Shown here in pieces: positions 21,307-31,617 of a DNA stretch of 64,000 nucleotides; positions within the stretch are counted from its first letter, which is position 1; each line of letters begins with the position of its first letter. A program made the position numbers and the translations under genes. The stretch covers positions 682,001-746,000 of the forward strand of contig JAIVFI010000008.1 in the NCBI GenBank assembly GCA_025558095.1. Reading direction: 5' to 3'. Under the pieces are notes generated by a model. That model saw only the letters and a program-made list of their open reading frames with translations, was not told where the DNA came from and did no database searches. Source of the stretch: Hyaloraphidium curvatum. Taxonomy: Eukaryota; Monoblepharomycota; Hyaloraphidiomycetes; Hyaloraphidiales; Hyaloraphidiaceae.

Positions 21307-23781
21307 TCAGCTCGCCATGAACCCCTTGAGAAGCAGCAAGTCTTCCCTGCTCAGCCTCGCCCATACGCCATGTCCCTCCCCGCCAATCTCCTCGGCATCC
21401 ATGGCCAGGACTTGCGAGAAAGCGGCCAAGGTCAGCGCCATGTGTCCCCAGGTCTTGCCAACGTTGTTCAGGCTCGACGACGCGGTCCTGATCTCTTCGA
21501 GCAGGCCCGCGGCGGCTTCGGCGGCAGCAGCTGCCCCAGGATCCGCAGCGCCGTTCGGTGCCGATGAGACCACCCGATGGAGCCTCCGAACGGCCACGAC
21601 GTGCATCCAGCTGGCCCGCACGATGATCTGCGCCCAGACGGGCGGCAGGGAACGAACATCCGGCGCGCCGTCGGAGCCGAGCAAGTCCTTGGCCAGCCTA
21701 GAAACGTGGAGCGCGTGCGTCTCGGCGGTCAGGAAGGCGGGATGCTCCGGGTACGCCTGGAGGATGCTCTCGGCGGGCCTCCCGCGCTCCTCGATCTTCC
21801 AGGAATCCACGACGTCGTACGGCGTATTGACAAGCAGCAGCGCGCTGTGCATGAATACGAGCAGCTGGATGAAGTACGGCGCACGGTGGTGGCCCTGCAC
21901 GGCCTCGGCCATGCGCAGGATCGCCCGTCCATCCCCATTCTCGTCAGCTTCCGCGACTGCGGGATCCAGCGAACCAAGCATGTCCTCCATCGCAGACGCC
22001 ACCAGCAAGCGGGCAGCGGCGCACTGCGGGTTCGTTGGCTCGTGAAGCGGGTAGCCCATTTCGGTGCACATGCGCTTGATGACGAGCAAACGCGCGTTGA
22101 AGCCCGCGAACAGCAGGAAACCGGCGGTGACACCGCGCTCGAGGAGCTCGCCCACGGCGTGGCGGAGGAAGTGGTCCTTTTCCGCGGGGCTCTGCAGCAC
22201 ATCGGCGAGGGATACGTACTGCCCGATCGTGAACTGGGGATGCGGAGCCAAGGAAGCCGCGTTCAGCTCCCCTTCGGGCTCGACGGCATCGAAAACGGCA
22301 TCTGAGCAAGGAACGAGCAGGTTTGCCCACCGCTCCACGAACAGGTCCGTGGAAGGATCCCGGATCAGAGGCCGGGGAGGAACAATGGTCGTCGGCAGGT
22401 CGATCGATTCCGCGATCACGGCATCGGAAAAAAGGATGTGCGCGCACAACCTGCTCCGCTCCTCGCATCTGATCCACGCCGCCGCGTCGTTCGGCCGGGG
22501 CGCCGTATCCGCCGCGATTTCTCCGAAACGGAGCAGCGGGAAGATCGAAACGACGTCGGAGTGGTAGCGATTGTGGAGGTCCACGCGGTTCATCCCCAGC
22601 GCCGCGGCACGGGCAAAACACAGTGCGACGCCGAGGTGCTTGAGCCTCTCGAGCGACTGCTTTTGCGGCGAGGCGCGCACCTCCGTCAGCTCGCCGACGA
22701 TCCACTCCTCCACGAAATTGAGAAGCCCCGACCGCATCGCGTCTCCGGAAAGCCGTCGCCGCGTCCAGCCTCTCGATTCGGGAAAGTCGTCTCCCAGGAG
22801 CCGCACTGCCCCCATCATGGCAGATGCCAAGACGCCGATGCTCGCCCGGCCCGTGCGCACGTCCCGTAGCAACGTAGGGTAGTGTAGCATGGCGTGAATG
22901 ACCCCGTCAAAACGCTGGTGAAAAGCGAGCAGGGATGCGACCACGGGGAAGGGAGGTAGAAGGTCTGGAGGGAACTCGGGGTACAGGAAGTGCAGATCAT
23001 GGAGCTCGATACGAGGTTGCGAGGCGCTGGGAACCGGCGGAGAGGCAGCGGCCGCGCGGGCGAGCAAGTCGATGCCCGGCGAGTCGGGCAAGGCAAGTTC
23101 GGGCGTAACCGGGGTCCATGGCAGCCCAGGCTGGTCGTGAGCCGCCCAGTAGGCCGGTTCGTCGTCGAGACCCCCGGCCGCCGCGGCATTGCCGCCCACT
23201 TCCCCTTCCAAAGCAGGAATGGGATGGCCCGACTTTCTGCAGTGCCGCTTCAGGGCGTCCCTCCTGCTGAAGTTCTTTCCGCAGGCCCCGCAAACGTGCT
23301 CCTCCGTCTCCTCGCCCTCGCACTTTTTCCGGTGCCTCGCGAGGCCGTCTGCGCGGGCGAACCCCGCTCCGCAGTCGCAGCGAAAAGGCCCGTCCGCGTC
23401 CTTTTTCTCGTGCACGCCCGCGACGTGCCGCCTCAGCTCGTAGATGCGGGAGAAGCGGAGGTCGCAGCCCGGATAAGTGCAAGCGAAAGGGCGAGAGCCG
23501 GCGTGGACCGCCTCTCGGTGGCCGGCGACCGCCCTCGCCCGAGCAAAGGTCCTGCCGCAGTCGGGGCACGGGAAGCGTTGGCCCGTCCCGCCCGCTTCCA
23601 TCTTGTCGTGGGTTGGAATTCGGTCCGGCGGCCCGTCGCGGGGCTGCTCGTCAGAGGCCGCAGCAGCCGTGGGACTCGTTGGGTGTGCTCTACGCGGGGG
23701 GCAAACTCGAGGCGCCTCTCCGTCGCTAGGATCATCCCCTAATCCAGCACGCTCGAGGCGACAGATCAGCGATCGGACCAT
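21307..23781 (-). CDS. C2H2 zinc-finger transcription factor with fungal-type regulatory domain
   Basis: One exon, about 824 aa from ATG 23781; other in-frame starts are 23913 and 23601. Four tandem fingers follow the N-terminus: CPDC...H..H, CTYPGC...H..H, an atypical CDC...H...C, and CGAC...H.....H, linked by basic sequence. After about 100 residues of linker comes a long helical region (for example ELHDLHFLYPEF, LGVALCFARAAALGMNRVDL, RCEERSRLCAHILFSDA, SLADVLQSPAEKDHF). This resembles the fungal-specific transcription-factor regulatory domain that often follows C2H2 or Zn2Cys6 DNA-binding modules. The likely role is a sequence-specific regulator; targets are unknown. Divergent from the VOC protein at 23965. 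Confidence 0.8.
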   Translation of the reverse strand: MVRSLICRLERAGLGDDPSDGEAPRVCPPRRAHPTSPTAAAASDEQPRDGPPDRIPTHDKMEAGGTGQRFPCPDCGRTFARARAVAGHREAVHAGSRPFACTYPGCDLRFSRIYELRRHVAGVHEKKDADGPFRCDCGAGFARADGLARHRKKCEGEETEEHVCGACGKNFSRRDALKRHCRKSGHPIPALEGEVGGNAAAAGGLDDEPAYWAAHDQPGLPWTPVTPELALPDSPGIDLLARAAAASPPVPSASQPRIELHDLHFLYPEFPPDLLPPFPVVASLLAFHQRFDGVIHAMLHYPTLLRDVRTGRASIGVLASAMMGAVRLLGDDFPESRGWTRRRLSGDAMRSGLLNFVEEWIVGELTEVRASPQKQSLERLKHLGVALCFARAAALGMNRVDLHNRYHSDVVSIFPLLRFGEIAADTAPRPNDAAAWIRCEERSRLCAHILFSDAVIAESIDLPTTIVPPRPLIRDPSTDLFVERWANLLVPCSDAVFDAVEPEGELNAASLAPHPQFTIGQYVSLADVLQSPAEKDHFLRHAVGELLERGVTAGFLLFAGFNARLLVIKRMCTEMGYPLHEPTNPQCAAARLLVASAMEDMLGSLDPAVAEADENGDGRAILRMAEAVQGHHRAPYFIQLLVFMHSALLLVNTPYDVVDSWKIEERGRPAESILQAYPEHPAFLTAETHALHVSRLAKDLLGSDGAPDVRSLPPVWAQIIVRASWMHVVAVRRLHRVVSSAPNGAADPGAAAAAEAAAGLLEEIRTASSSLNNVGKTWGHMALTLAAFSQVLAMDAEEIGGEGHGVWARLSREDLLLLKGFMAS

Positions 23782-23914
23782 CGTTAGTGGAGCCAGCGAT
23801 GTTTCTGATTGACTCTGAGGGATTCTGACCTGGATTGCTCCCGTACAGCCACCCCCGCTGCTGTGGGGGACAAGCCCAGTGGAGGCGAGGCGTCGTGGAG
23901 GTGCGGCCACCACT

Positions 23915-23922
23915 CATATAAG
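23915..23922 (+). promoter_or_regulatory. TATA-like element upstream of the VOC gene
   Basis: CATATAAG in otherwise GC-rich DNA, 43 bp upstream of the ATG at 23965. Position and composition suit a TATA box, but the transcription start is unknown. Confidence 0.25.
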
Positions 23923-23964
23923 TGTCGCCCAACTCGCCGGCGGAGAGCAGTGAGACAAGCAAGC

Positions 23965-24793
23965 ATGTCTACGGAAAAGGACACCACCTCCGCGGCTTCC
24001 GTCGTCCGGCCGGAGCGCTTCTGCCACGTCGTGCTCAAGACGCTCGACAAGGCCCGCCTCCGGGACTTTTACGTCAAAGCACTCGGAAGTGAGCCTCCGC
24101 GGTCACCCTCCACCTCAACGTTGACTTAACGGCTACTTCCCGCTCAGTGTTCGTGCAGCACGAGGCCGAGGACCTCGCTTTCCTGACCTACGACGACGAA
24201 CACCACCGTCTCGCCATCGCGCAACTCCCCCCCATCGCCCGGAGGCACGGCTTTCTGGAGACGGGGATGGCGCACTTTGCGTTTGCCTATCCGTCTCTTG
24301 AGTCGCTCGCGGATGCCTACGAGGCCCGGAAAGCTCTGGGGATCCTGCCTTTCTGGTGCATAAACCATGGAATGGTAAGCGCCCGTTGGCCGACGATGGA
24401 CGCTTTGGGCTCTAACGGATCATCTTGGTTCGGCAATTCGTCTAGACGATGTCAATGTACTACTCCGACCCCGACGGCAACGAGTTCGAGTGCCAGGTCG
24501 ACCTCATGGACAACGACCAGTGCAACGCCTACATGACCGGCCCCAAGTTCGCCGCCAACCCCATCGGCGTCGACTACGACCCCGAGGAGTTCGTCAAGCA
24601 GGTCCGCTCGGGGGTGCCGCACGCGGAGATCACGGCCATCAAGGACGTCAAGCCGCGCACGGTCCTGTCGATCCCCTCGGGCAGGTACGGCAAGGCGACC
24701 CCGTGGACGATGGCAAAGAACCTGGTGGATGCTTGGGGGAGCACCGTGATCGCGGCGGGGGCGCTGGCCTACATTGGTTGGTCGAAGCTGTAG
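23965..24793 (+). CDS. VOC-superfamily (extradiol dioxygenase/glyoxalase-like) protein
   Basis: Exons 23965-24088, 24148-24374 and 24446-24793 give 232 aa. The fold signature is present: FCHVVLKTLDKARLRDFY at the start, GMAHFAFAYPSLESLADAY in the middle, and MYYSDPDGNEFECQVD near the end. The His of FCHVV, the His of GMAHF and the Glu of GNEFE are placed like the 2-His-1-Glu metal site of type-I extradiol dioxygenases. The last 20 residues are hydrophobic (STVIAAGALAYIGWSKL) and could be a membrane tail, which is unusual. Similar fungal proteins are annotated as glyoxalase or biphenyl-diol dioxygenase-like; the substrate cannot be stated. Confidence 0.8.
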
Positions 24794-25079
24794 ACGATAG
24801 CAGGGGAAATGTGTGTTACTTTCATCAATAAGCAGTGATAATCGTGTGCTACATCACGAGCAGGATATCGCTGGAATGCCATTGCATTTCCAGAGCAGAG
24901 CTCAGGCGTCCTGCAAGCTGGACCCTGCCTCCAGCCAACAACGAGGCAGGACGGAGTCAACCAGCAGCCTGCTATCCGTGCGCACAGGCTTCCTGGATGC
25001 TGCCTTGCCGTGCGACCAAACGAAGCACAGGTACTTCTCCCCAGACGAAGCCAAAACCAAGGTGCTCATGCCCACCCCA

Positions 25080-25547
25080 TCAGATGCCCCAATCCCAGTC
25101 CGATTCGCGAAGGCTCAAGATGGTCGCGGCCAGAAGGACAGGGGCCATCCTTAGGTTCCCGTTCCGGCCCGGGAAAGTGCCATGCTGGGGCTTTAACACG
25201 AACTGCGCGCGAGAGGAGGGTCAGGACGAGAATCCTTCGTGTGCGGCTCCAGGACTCACCCATATGAGGGAGTAACCCGCGCTGGATGCCGTTGCGAGCG
25301 CGAGCAGTAACGTTCGGAGTCCCCGCAACCGCTCCCGCACCAGAACAAGGGCGCCCAACGCGGCGAACACAAGCTGGTCGACGCCCACGATACCCATGAG
25401 CGGAATCATACGTTTTAGAGCGGGATCCTGCGGGGACATGCCCGCGATGCGGACGAGACCCGAGTCCGGAAGGAAAACGTGTGCCGAACCGCGGAAAAGG
25501 TTCACCGCCGTGATTCCGGCGAGAATCGCCGTTGGGAAGGAAGGCAT
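25080..25547 (-). CDS. Small multi-pass membrane protein, unknown family
   Basis: Exons 25547-25260 and 25202-25080 give 136 aa. The intron (57 bp) has donor GTGAGT, a CCTGACC branch site and GCGCAG acceptor. Four hydrophobic helices are visible: SFPTAILAGITAVNLF, LMGIVGVDQLVFAALGALVLV, LLLALATASSAGYSLIWFV and LRMAPVLLAATIL. The pattern is like small DoxX/DUF-type membrane proteins, but I cannot name a family. The 286 bp between its stop and the VOC gene show no further coding signal. Confidence 0.6.
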
Positions 25548-26494
25548 CGCGGCCCAATGACGCGGAGGGGCTCGGAAACGCGTGCTCAAGAAAGATGCGA
25601 CGTGGAGCTCCTCAGCCGTAAACTTCGGATCTACTGCAATAGTTGCTGGGAGACCGGCTCTTCCATTCCCCGATTTCTTCGCCTGGCAATCCACTCGTGT
25701 CCTCTCTGTCGACCCCATCGGTCGAACCAGCTGTTGGGCTTTGGCGGTAGCGAATGATGGGTTGCTGCGTGCGCGAAGGCACCCCCGACATGGCCAGGTA
25801 GGTAACAGACCTTCACGCCTAATGATCCACTAGCCCCCTCTTTACCAGGGTACCTTCCGGTCTAGCCGGCACGAGTGAAACCGTGCGAACAGTCGCCGAG
25901 CTCGCCGAGCCCCGGTTAGCAAGGAGATGAGCCTAAAGCAACTCCGGTGACGCAAAGGAACTTGAAAGAAGAATCTTTGAAACGCTCTTCGGATTCTCAT
26001 ACAGAGCAGCTGAAACTGCGGGCCATCAGGATGTGGTGATGCTTCCGGAAGAAGACCTACAGCTTGCTGCGGCAGCGGCCCAAGCCGAGGATCGAGTTCC
26101 GCTCAGGCGAAGCGGAGCTTGCGACTCGCTGAGCCGGAAAATTCACCGCAGGGCTTCCTGCAGGCTTTTCACAGCGACTTGGTCCCGGACATGTGGTTTG
26201 GCGTGCCAGTCGGCTTGACGGTGGCAACATGAGTGGGGCGGGGACTGACGAACGACGGGTCCTAGCCTAAGGAAGATGCACAGACGCCGAAAGGGAGGAT
26301 GGCACCGAGACAGAGGATCCCATGGAGGCTAACTGTCACACCGATTCCGAGCAGCATCTGCGACACGCGGAGATCCTGCGGTTTGCGGCTTCTCGGAAGG
26401 CACAGCCGATCGAGCTGGCAAGCATAGCCGAGCGGCCATTACCCCGCAAGCCCACGCAACCCGTCTCACTGCAACGCAAAGCACTGAAGGCAGC
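25548..26494. other. Intergenic region, no gene recognised
   Basis: About 950 bp between the small membrane protein and the MYND gene. The ORFs here are short, lack splice-consistent extensions and have no recognisable motif. No tRNA-like A/B box pair, repeat or mobile-element terminus is seen. It probably contains the divergent promoters of the flanking genes. Confidence 0.5.
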
Positions 26495-27769
26495 ATGTTT
26501 ACGCCCGACGAGCCGCCCAGCGGCACCGTGCTGCTGGCGATGCGCTGCTATTCGCGCATCGCGGACCGGCGCGGTGTCCCCGACGAGCTGGCGTTTTCGG
26601 CGGACCGCGTCGTGCCCGCGCACCCCGCGGGCGCCGACGGGGCTGCGTGGGCGCAGGCCGTGGCGGCAGCCGCCTTCGAGTGCGAGCTGCCCGCCGGCCT
26701 CCGCGGCGACCGCGTACCGTGCGGGCGCTGCGGGCGGGTGGCGTCGATTTTGGCGCTCGAGGCGACGCGGGGCGAGGGCGCCGGCGGGCCGCTGCACGTC
26801 GTCCTGGCGCTGGCCGCCCCCAACTGCCAGCGGGAGAAGTGCGAGCGCGCCATCGGTGATGCTTTTGCCGAGAAAGCCGGGGCATTTTTCGACGTTCCGG
26901 CGGCCGACGGCGGGACACCGCTGTTCGACATCTCCTCCCTCGACCACGCAACCCGGGCGGCCTCCTCGTCATCCATGGGAGACGAAGAAGTCATCGCGAC
27001 CATGGACTCGGAGCCGTCGTTCGGCGTCTTTGCCGCCAAGGTCACCGCCGGCGGCCCGGGCCCAATTGCCCTCTGCTTCGTCAGATTCCTCAATTTGGGA
27101 GCCTCCGCCGAGGCACCTCCCGCCACGCTGTCGGACTACGTGCTCGTACAGGTTGTTCCGGACGACATCGCCGCCCACGCCGGAACAGACACCCTCGCAG
27201 TCGAATCCTTCGTCCTGGAAGCGGCCTCGCAGCAGGTGGACAGCTGGGGCGTGGACGAGCTCCTGCGGCACACCGACCTCCGCTGCCAGCACTGTGGCGG
27301 CGCCTGCGACTACTTTCTCGCGCGGGAGGCGGCCTACCCAGCGCCGGACCCGCAGCCGCAGGGGGCCTTCCCCGTGGTCGCCGCGGTCGGGGTCTTTGTC
27401 GTGCTGATCTGCGCATCCCATGAGCTGCTGCTGCCCGGCCTGCCGGGCCTGCCGGAGAGCAAGGAAGCGGCGCTGCAGTGCGCCCTCTCGGACGGCGGGC
27501 GCGTGCTTGGCAGGCTTGCGGGCTGCATCCCGCTCATCGAGCAGCAATATCTCCGCGAAGCAGGGCTTTGCGCCTTTTGCCTGGCGGGGCCGCCGCCCGG
27601 TGCCCTGCCCTGGCTGGGTTGCAGCTCGTGTAGGTCGGTAACGTACTGTTGCAGGGACCACCAGGAGCTGGACTGGACGAGGCACGGGGCGGAATGCCAG
27701 GCCGAGGCAAAGGACCCGCCGAGGGACAGGGAGGGGTTCAAGCGGTGGCTCATACGGGAGTTCTGCTGA
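26495..27769 (+). CDS. MYND zinc-finger protein
   Basis: A single 424-aa exon. The C-terminus holds a MYND finger: CAFC, then CSSC, CC and the closing H...C in DWTRHGAEC, at about residues 355-400. MYND fingers mediate protein-protein contacts. An internal CGRCGR pair (about residue 77-80) and CQHCGGAC (about 268) suggest extra metal sites. The N-terminus resembles the SET-MYND substrate-pocket region only weakly, and no SET motif (NHSC or equivalent) is present. This is therefore better called a MYND-only fungal protein than a methyltransferase. Confidence 0.8.
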   Translation: MFTPDEPPSGTVLLAMRCYSRIADRRGVPDELAFSADRVVPAHPAGADGAAWAQAVAAAAFECELPAGLRGDRVPCGRCGRVASILALEATRGEGAGGPLHVVLALAAPNCQREKCERAIGDAFAEKAGAFFDVPAADGGTPLFDISSLDHATRAASSSSMGDEEVIATMDSEPSFGVFAAKVTAGGPGPIALCFVRFLNLGASAEAPPATLSDYVLVQVVPDDIAAHAGTDTLAVESFVLEAASQQVDSWGVDELLRHTDLRCQHCGGACDYFLAREAAYPAPDPQPQGAFPVVAAVGVFVVLICASHELLLPGLPGLPESKEAALQCALSDGGRVLGRLAGCIPLIEQQYLREAGLCAFCLAGPPPGALPWLGCSSCRSVTYCCRDHQELDWTRHGAECQAEAKDPPRDREGFKRWLIREFC

Positions 27770-27793
27770 TTGAGAGCAGAAAAGTATTAAGCC

Positions 27794-27940
27794 TCAAGTG
27801 GTTACTACCCACCCGAAGTAACTGTCCACCGTCCACACGGCCAGGTTCACCGTCCCGGAAAGCACAATGGGTACGAACCCCATGACCACGTTCCGAACAA
27901 ACCGCGCTGCGTCACTTCTCCCAAAAAGAGCGTCGAACAT
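27794..27940 (-). CDS. Possible small membrane peptide or 3' exon
   Basis: The 485 bp between 27770 and 28254 hold one weak candidate: a 48-residue frame with two hydrophobic stretches (FVRNVVMGFVPIVLSGTVNLAV). A splice-donor-like GTAAGA at about 28152 (minus strand) follows a hydrophobic reading WILAWSM, so this may be the last exon of a short two-exon membrane protein. No homology is recognised, and chance is a fair explanation. Confidence 0.2.
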   Translation of the reverse strand: MFDALFGRSDAARFVRNVVMGFVPIVLSGTVNLAVWTVDSYFGWVVTT

Positions 27941-28254
27941 CTCCGCCGTCCTCTCGTGCGATACGGCCCCTGGAGCCCGAAGCACGTGCTGACGAGGCCT
28001 CTGTCCCGCAACCGACGTCGTCCCCCCCTGAAAACCACCACCCGCTCCGCCGGCTTGCAGCGAAAACGGCCACGAATCCCCGTCTACCCTCAGGACAACA
28101 ACCAATGGTGCGTCACGTAAGTTGCAAATGCAGATGATGCACGATAGTTCTTACCATGCTCCAGGCCAGGATCCAAATGAACGCATTCCCCACCAACCCC
28201 ACTTCCCCACTTCACTTCCGCAGCTGGGGTCGTCCCTCCTTACACGTCCCTCGC

Positions 28255-30145
28255 CTAGCGGCACAGCGGCGCCGTGCCCCCGGAAAACCACCTACAGAGA
28301 ACCCTCTCCGCCGGCTTGCCCGTAAAATCGTAGTCCGTCTTCCAGATGTCCTCGATCCACTGCTCGTTCGGGCCCGCCCGGCTGTACATGGGCAGGACGT
28401 TCCATACGTTGATGCCAAATATCCGCGGATCACCCTGGAAGGCGCGCAGGAAGCCGTCCCAGCCTTCTGCCTGGGCGTCGTTGTCGACGGTCGCTGTTTG
28501 ACATTGGGGATAAGAATCATTGCAGGCAGGTGATGCATCGCTCCGAAAACCCACCTGCTCCGACACCCCAGTAGTCCAACGCAGCGGACGTGCTCGTCGT
28601 GCCACTCTCCGTCATGATGGCCTGGATCGCGGGGAGCCCCTTGGCCCTGCGCTGCGCGTTGATGGTGTCGACGACAAAGTCAAAATAGGCCTTCTGCGAA
28701 TGGTTCGTCAGCCCGTATGCGGCCTTGTAGTTGGCCAAGGAAAATGCCGGGTCACCGGTGCCATCGTTTGCGTCGACGTCGATGGGAATGCCGTTGTCCA
28801 AAACGCGCCGGTAAAATGCGTCCGCCTTTGACCCCGCCGGGAGGTAGTTCATGTTGGGATATGCGTTGAGACCGATGTAATCCATCTGGTCCCAGAAGCA
28901 TACGCGGGTGGCCTCGTTCGGAGCCATGTAATCCCAGAACGGGGCGAGAGTCGCCGCGTACGTGAGCTTCAAGGCCGGGTTGGCCGCGCGCACGTTCGCG
29001 ATGAGGGTGCGCCACCTCGCGCAGTTGTCGAAACCGCCCTCCGGGTACGCGCCCGAGAGCTTCCCGCCCAGCTCCGTGCCGATCGCCATGATGGACGCGC
29101 CCATCTCGCGGGCCAGCACGGCATGCTGGAGGATGTTGGCCTCGAGCGAGTCGAAGAACGCCGCAGGGTCCGAGGGGAAGTAGCTGGACGTCTGCGGCGT
29201 CAAGGCCCAGCCGGCGTCCGGGTTGAACGCCCCGACCGATGGCTTGAGGGTGACCTGCAAAGGGCAAGGTCATCACATCCGGGCCCAGGAAGCGAGGCAA
29301 AGCCACCCACGCTCAGACCTTTGCTTCTCGCGTATCTGATCGCCATCCTGACGCTCGCATCCAATACAGTGTCCGCCAGCGCCGCAGGGAACGCGCTGCC
29401 GCCCTGCGGGATCTCGGTCCAGGTCACCACGGTGAGGTCGGTCGCGCCGATGCCAGCCACCACGTCGATGGCCCGGCATCCGGGGCCGGTGCAAGCGTCG
29501 CGGGTGCCAAAGAAGTCGAAGCCCCAGAACGGCACTATGGCGACGCTCTGATACGGAAACAGTCTCCGGGGGTTGCTGGCCGCGTTGTTGACCACAGTCA
29601 GCGAGACGACCACCAGGTTGCGGTCCTGCCTCGCGTTCCTAAAGTCGTTCACGTAGGCCACGCCGATCCTGCGCCGCCCTGCGGCCACCCTCACGGTCGC
29701 GGCAAAGTTCCTCCCCGGTTGCCCGTTCCGGACGCTGAAGGACGCCACGACCCTCCCGTCGATCTGCAGCTGCATGACGGGCCAAACACCGGCGGCCGGC
29801 ATACCCCAGGCTCGGATGGTGAAGGCGTAGGGCCCGGTCGTGGGGAATGTGACCAGCTGCGGTCGAAAGACGTCGGGCCGTCGAGTCGGCAAATCCACAG
29901 AGGGACGGAGCGAGCACCCAACATGTCGGGCCATTGAGCCGGGGACATCCCGTAAAGCAATCACCTGCACCCACGTTGGTCTCGATCCGTCCGTTGCCCC
30001 AGAGCCCCCACGAAGTCCCCATTGCGCCGCCGACTCCGACTTTCCTCGGGAACGACCTGCCCGCGAGATTCAGGATCGTGGCCTGCGCCGAGACGGCAGG
30101 GAGCACCGAGATGGCGAGAAGAACGAGGGAGAGGGCGACGAGCAT
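28255..30145 (-). CDS. Secreted GH113-like glycoside hydrolase with CBM60-like module
   Basis: Four exons (30145-29975, 29856-29311, 29254-28555, 28493-28255), 551 aa. A signal peptide (MLVALSLVLLAISVLPAVSA) is followed by a beta-sandwich of the CBM60/CBM36 type (YAFTIRAWG...MQLQIDG...IGVAYVNDF). The TIM-barrel domain shows GH113 landmarks: LKPSVG, AIGTEL with the probable acid/base Glu, FWDQMDYIGLNAYPN, and IMTESG with the probable nucleophile Glu. GH113 enzymes are mostly beta-mannanases; related proteins act on other beta-glycans, so the substrate is inferred only. The first intron is long (118 bp) and least certain. The module order (CBM before GH) and secretion suggest plant- or algal-polysaccharide attack. 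The 464 bp upstream (30146-30609) hold no recognisable gene. Confidence 0.78.
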
Positions 30146-30609
30146 GCCGGAGCGGGGCAGTGTACTTGTTCGCGGGGGGAGGGGAGTCCGTCGCGGGTTC
30201 CGCCGTCCGGGCCCCGAGGAGTGCCCGAAGAAATGTGCATCGGGCCCTCACGGGAGCATGTCGCCACGGGAGGAGGCCGCGGTGGCCCCCCGGTGAAGCT
30301 GCCACCCGAGTGTCCCAGGCGATGCCTGTACCTGGAGTCAGATGGGGAGAGGCCTGACTTGGCGTCGCGCAAATCAACAAACACCGCCCGCTCGTGGTGA
30401 CCTGGCTCAAAACCGGTATCGAGAGCAGGCGACCCGCAGATAGGCAATTTCAGCCTCTCCAGATGAAGACAGATGTGCTTCAGGGGACAAATCTATACAG
30501 CAGTCCGGATCCCCAAGCGAACAGTCCGCAGAGTCCGACCGACCGGAACATCAACCATCACGCTGCGCGCCTTTTGGCCACGCTTTCCCGCGCATCCAGC
30601 CACCGAAGC

Positions 30610-31617
30610 TCACTTCTTCGTCCTGGCAGTTGCATCCGCGGCCCCGATCCTCCCCTTGCCCGGCTCCTCCCCATCGGCCCGCCCCTGCGTGCCCCTGTCC
30701 AGCCCCTTCTGGCTCCTCCAGAACGCCGCCCTGTTCTCCAAGTACTCCACGCCCTCCCCCGCCAGCGCCTTCACGGCATCCATCCCCTCGAGCAGCGGAT
30801 CCGCGCGCATTGCCCTCAAGTACGCCAGGTCCTGCGCCAGCGGGCCCAGCACCGCAGCGTCCGCCTCGCCCCCCTTGCCGGCTTTCGGCGCGGCTTTTCC
30901 GGCACCACCCGTCCTCCTCCCACCATCCAAGGCGAGCGCGTTGCGGATGGCTTCCTCGGCCTTGCCGATCCCCGTGCGGAACTCGCCGTCCCCGCCCGGG
31001 GGACACCGCCTCCTCCCCCTGTGGAACCACGCCAGCGCGTCCTCGAACCTGCCCAGCGCGTACAGCGCCTCTGCCTTCAAGTGCATGGCGCGGAGAGGGA
31101 GCGCGCTGCCGCCCTGGGACTCGGCCGAGGCCGCGGTGCGGGGCGCGCGGCCCTCCGGGGATGCGGGCGGGTCCGAATCGGGGATGCCCAGGAGAGAGAG
31201 GGCGGCGTCGGCGTCTTCCAGCGTCTTTTTCGGAAGACCCATGAGCAGGTACGCTCTGGCGCGGGAGCACAGGGCGGGCTTGTCGTCGGGGCGCAGCTGG
31301 AGGGCGAGCGAGTAGGCGTCCGCGGCGCGGCGGAACTCCCCGCGCTTGAGGAGGAGGTCGCCCTCGGAGATGCACGAGGAGGCGGTGGGCACCGCGCCTG
31401 AGGGCGGGGCGTTGGAGGCATCGTCGGCAGGGGCCGGAGGCTGGGCGGGAGGTTGGGAATTGCGGGTGCGGGCGGAGCGGGAAGTTGGCCCGGGGTTTGG
31501 GGGCGCGGAGGACGGGTCGGCGGGCCGGCGGGCGTCCGATTTGGGTTTCGAAGAAGATTTAGAAGGCGGAGCGGCGGGCTTGCTGCCCGTCGCGGGGGAT
31601 TCGGCAGGGGTCGGCAT
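30610..31617 (-). CDS. TTC25/ODAD4-like outer-dynein-arm docking protein, short form
   Basis: A single 335-aa exon from ATG 31617. A Pro/Ser-rich N-terminus (about 80 residues) precedes TPR units: SEGDLLLKRGEFRRAADAYS, PALCSRARAYLLMGLPKKTL and MHLKAEALYALGRFEDAL. Next comes AWFHRGRRRCP...EFRTGIGKAEEAIRNAL, closely matching the known TTC25 sequence around FYHRGHKLRPELQEFRLGIQKAQEAI. A second conserved block reads YLRAMRADPLL...GVEYLENRAAFWRSQK, as in the DTRTEFWRQQKP region of TTC25. ODAD4 anchors outer dynein arms on axonemal doublets. Human ODAD4 is about 670 aa; here the protein stops soon after the FWR.QK block, so the C-terminal TPRs are absent. Confidence 0.72.
   Translation of the reverse strand: MPTPAESPATGSKPAAPPSKSSSKPKSDARRPADPSSAPPNPGPTSRSARTRNSQPPAQPPAPADDASNAPPSGAVPTASSCISEGDLLLKRGEFRRAADAYSLALQLRPDDKPALCSRARAYLLMGLPKKTLEDADAALSLLGIPDSDPPASPEGRAPRTAASAESQGGSALPLRAMHLKAEALYALGRFEDALAWFHRGRRRCPPGGDGEFRTGIGKAEEAIRNALALDGGRRTGGAGKAAPKAGKGGEADAAVLGPLAQDLAYLRAMRADPLLEGMDAVKALAGEGVEYLENRAAFWRSQKGLDRGTQGRADGEEPGKGRIGAADATARTKK

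Noticed and set aside
26322-27407. 361-codon plus-strand ORF over the MYND gene
   Set aside because: Ser/Pro/Arg-rich shifted frame; the overlapping 26495-27769 frame contains the MYND finger.
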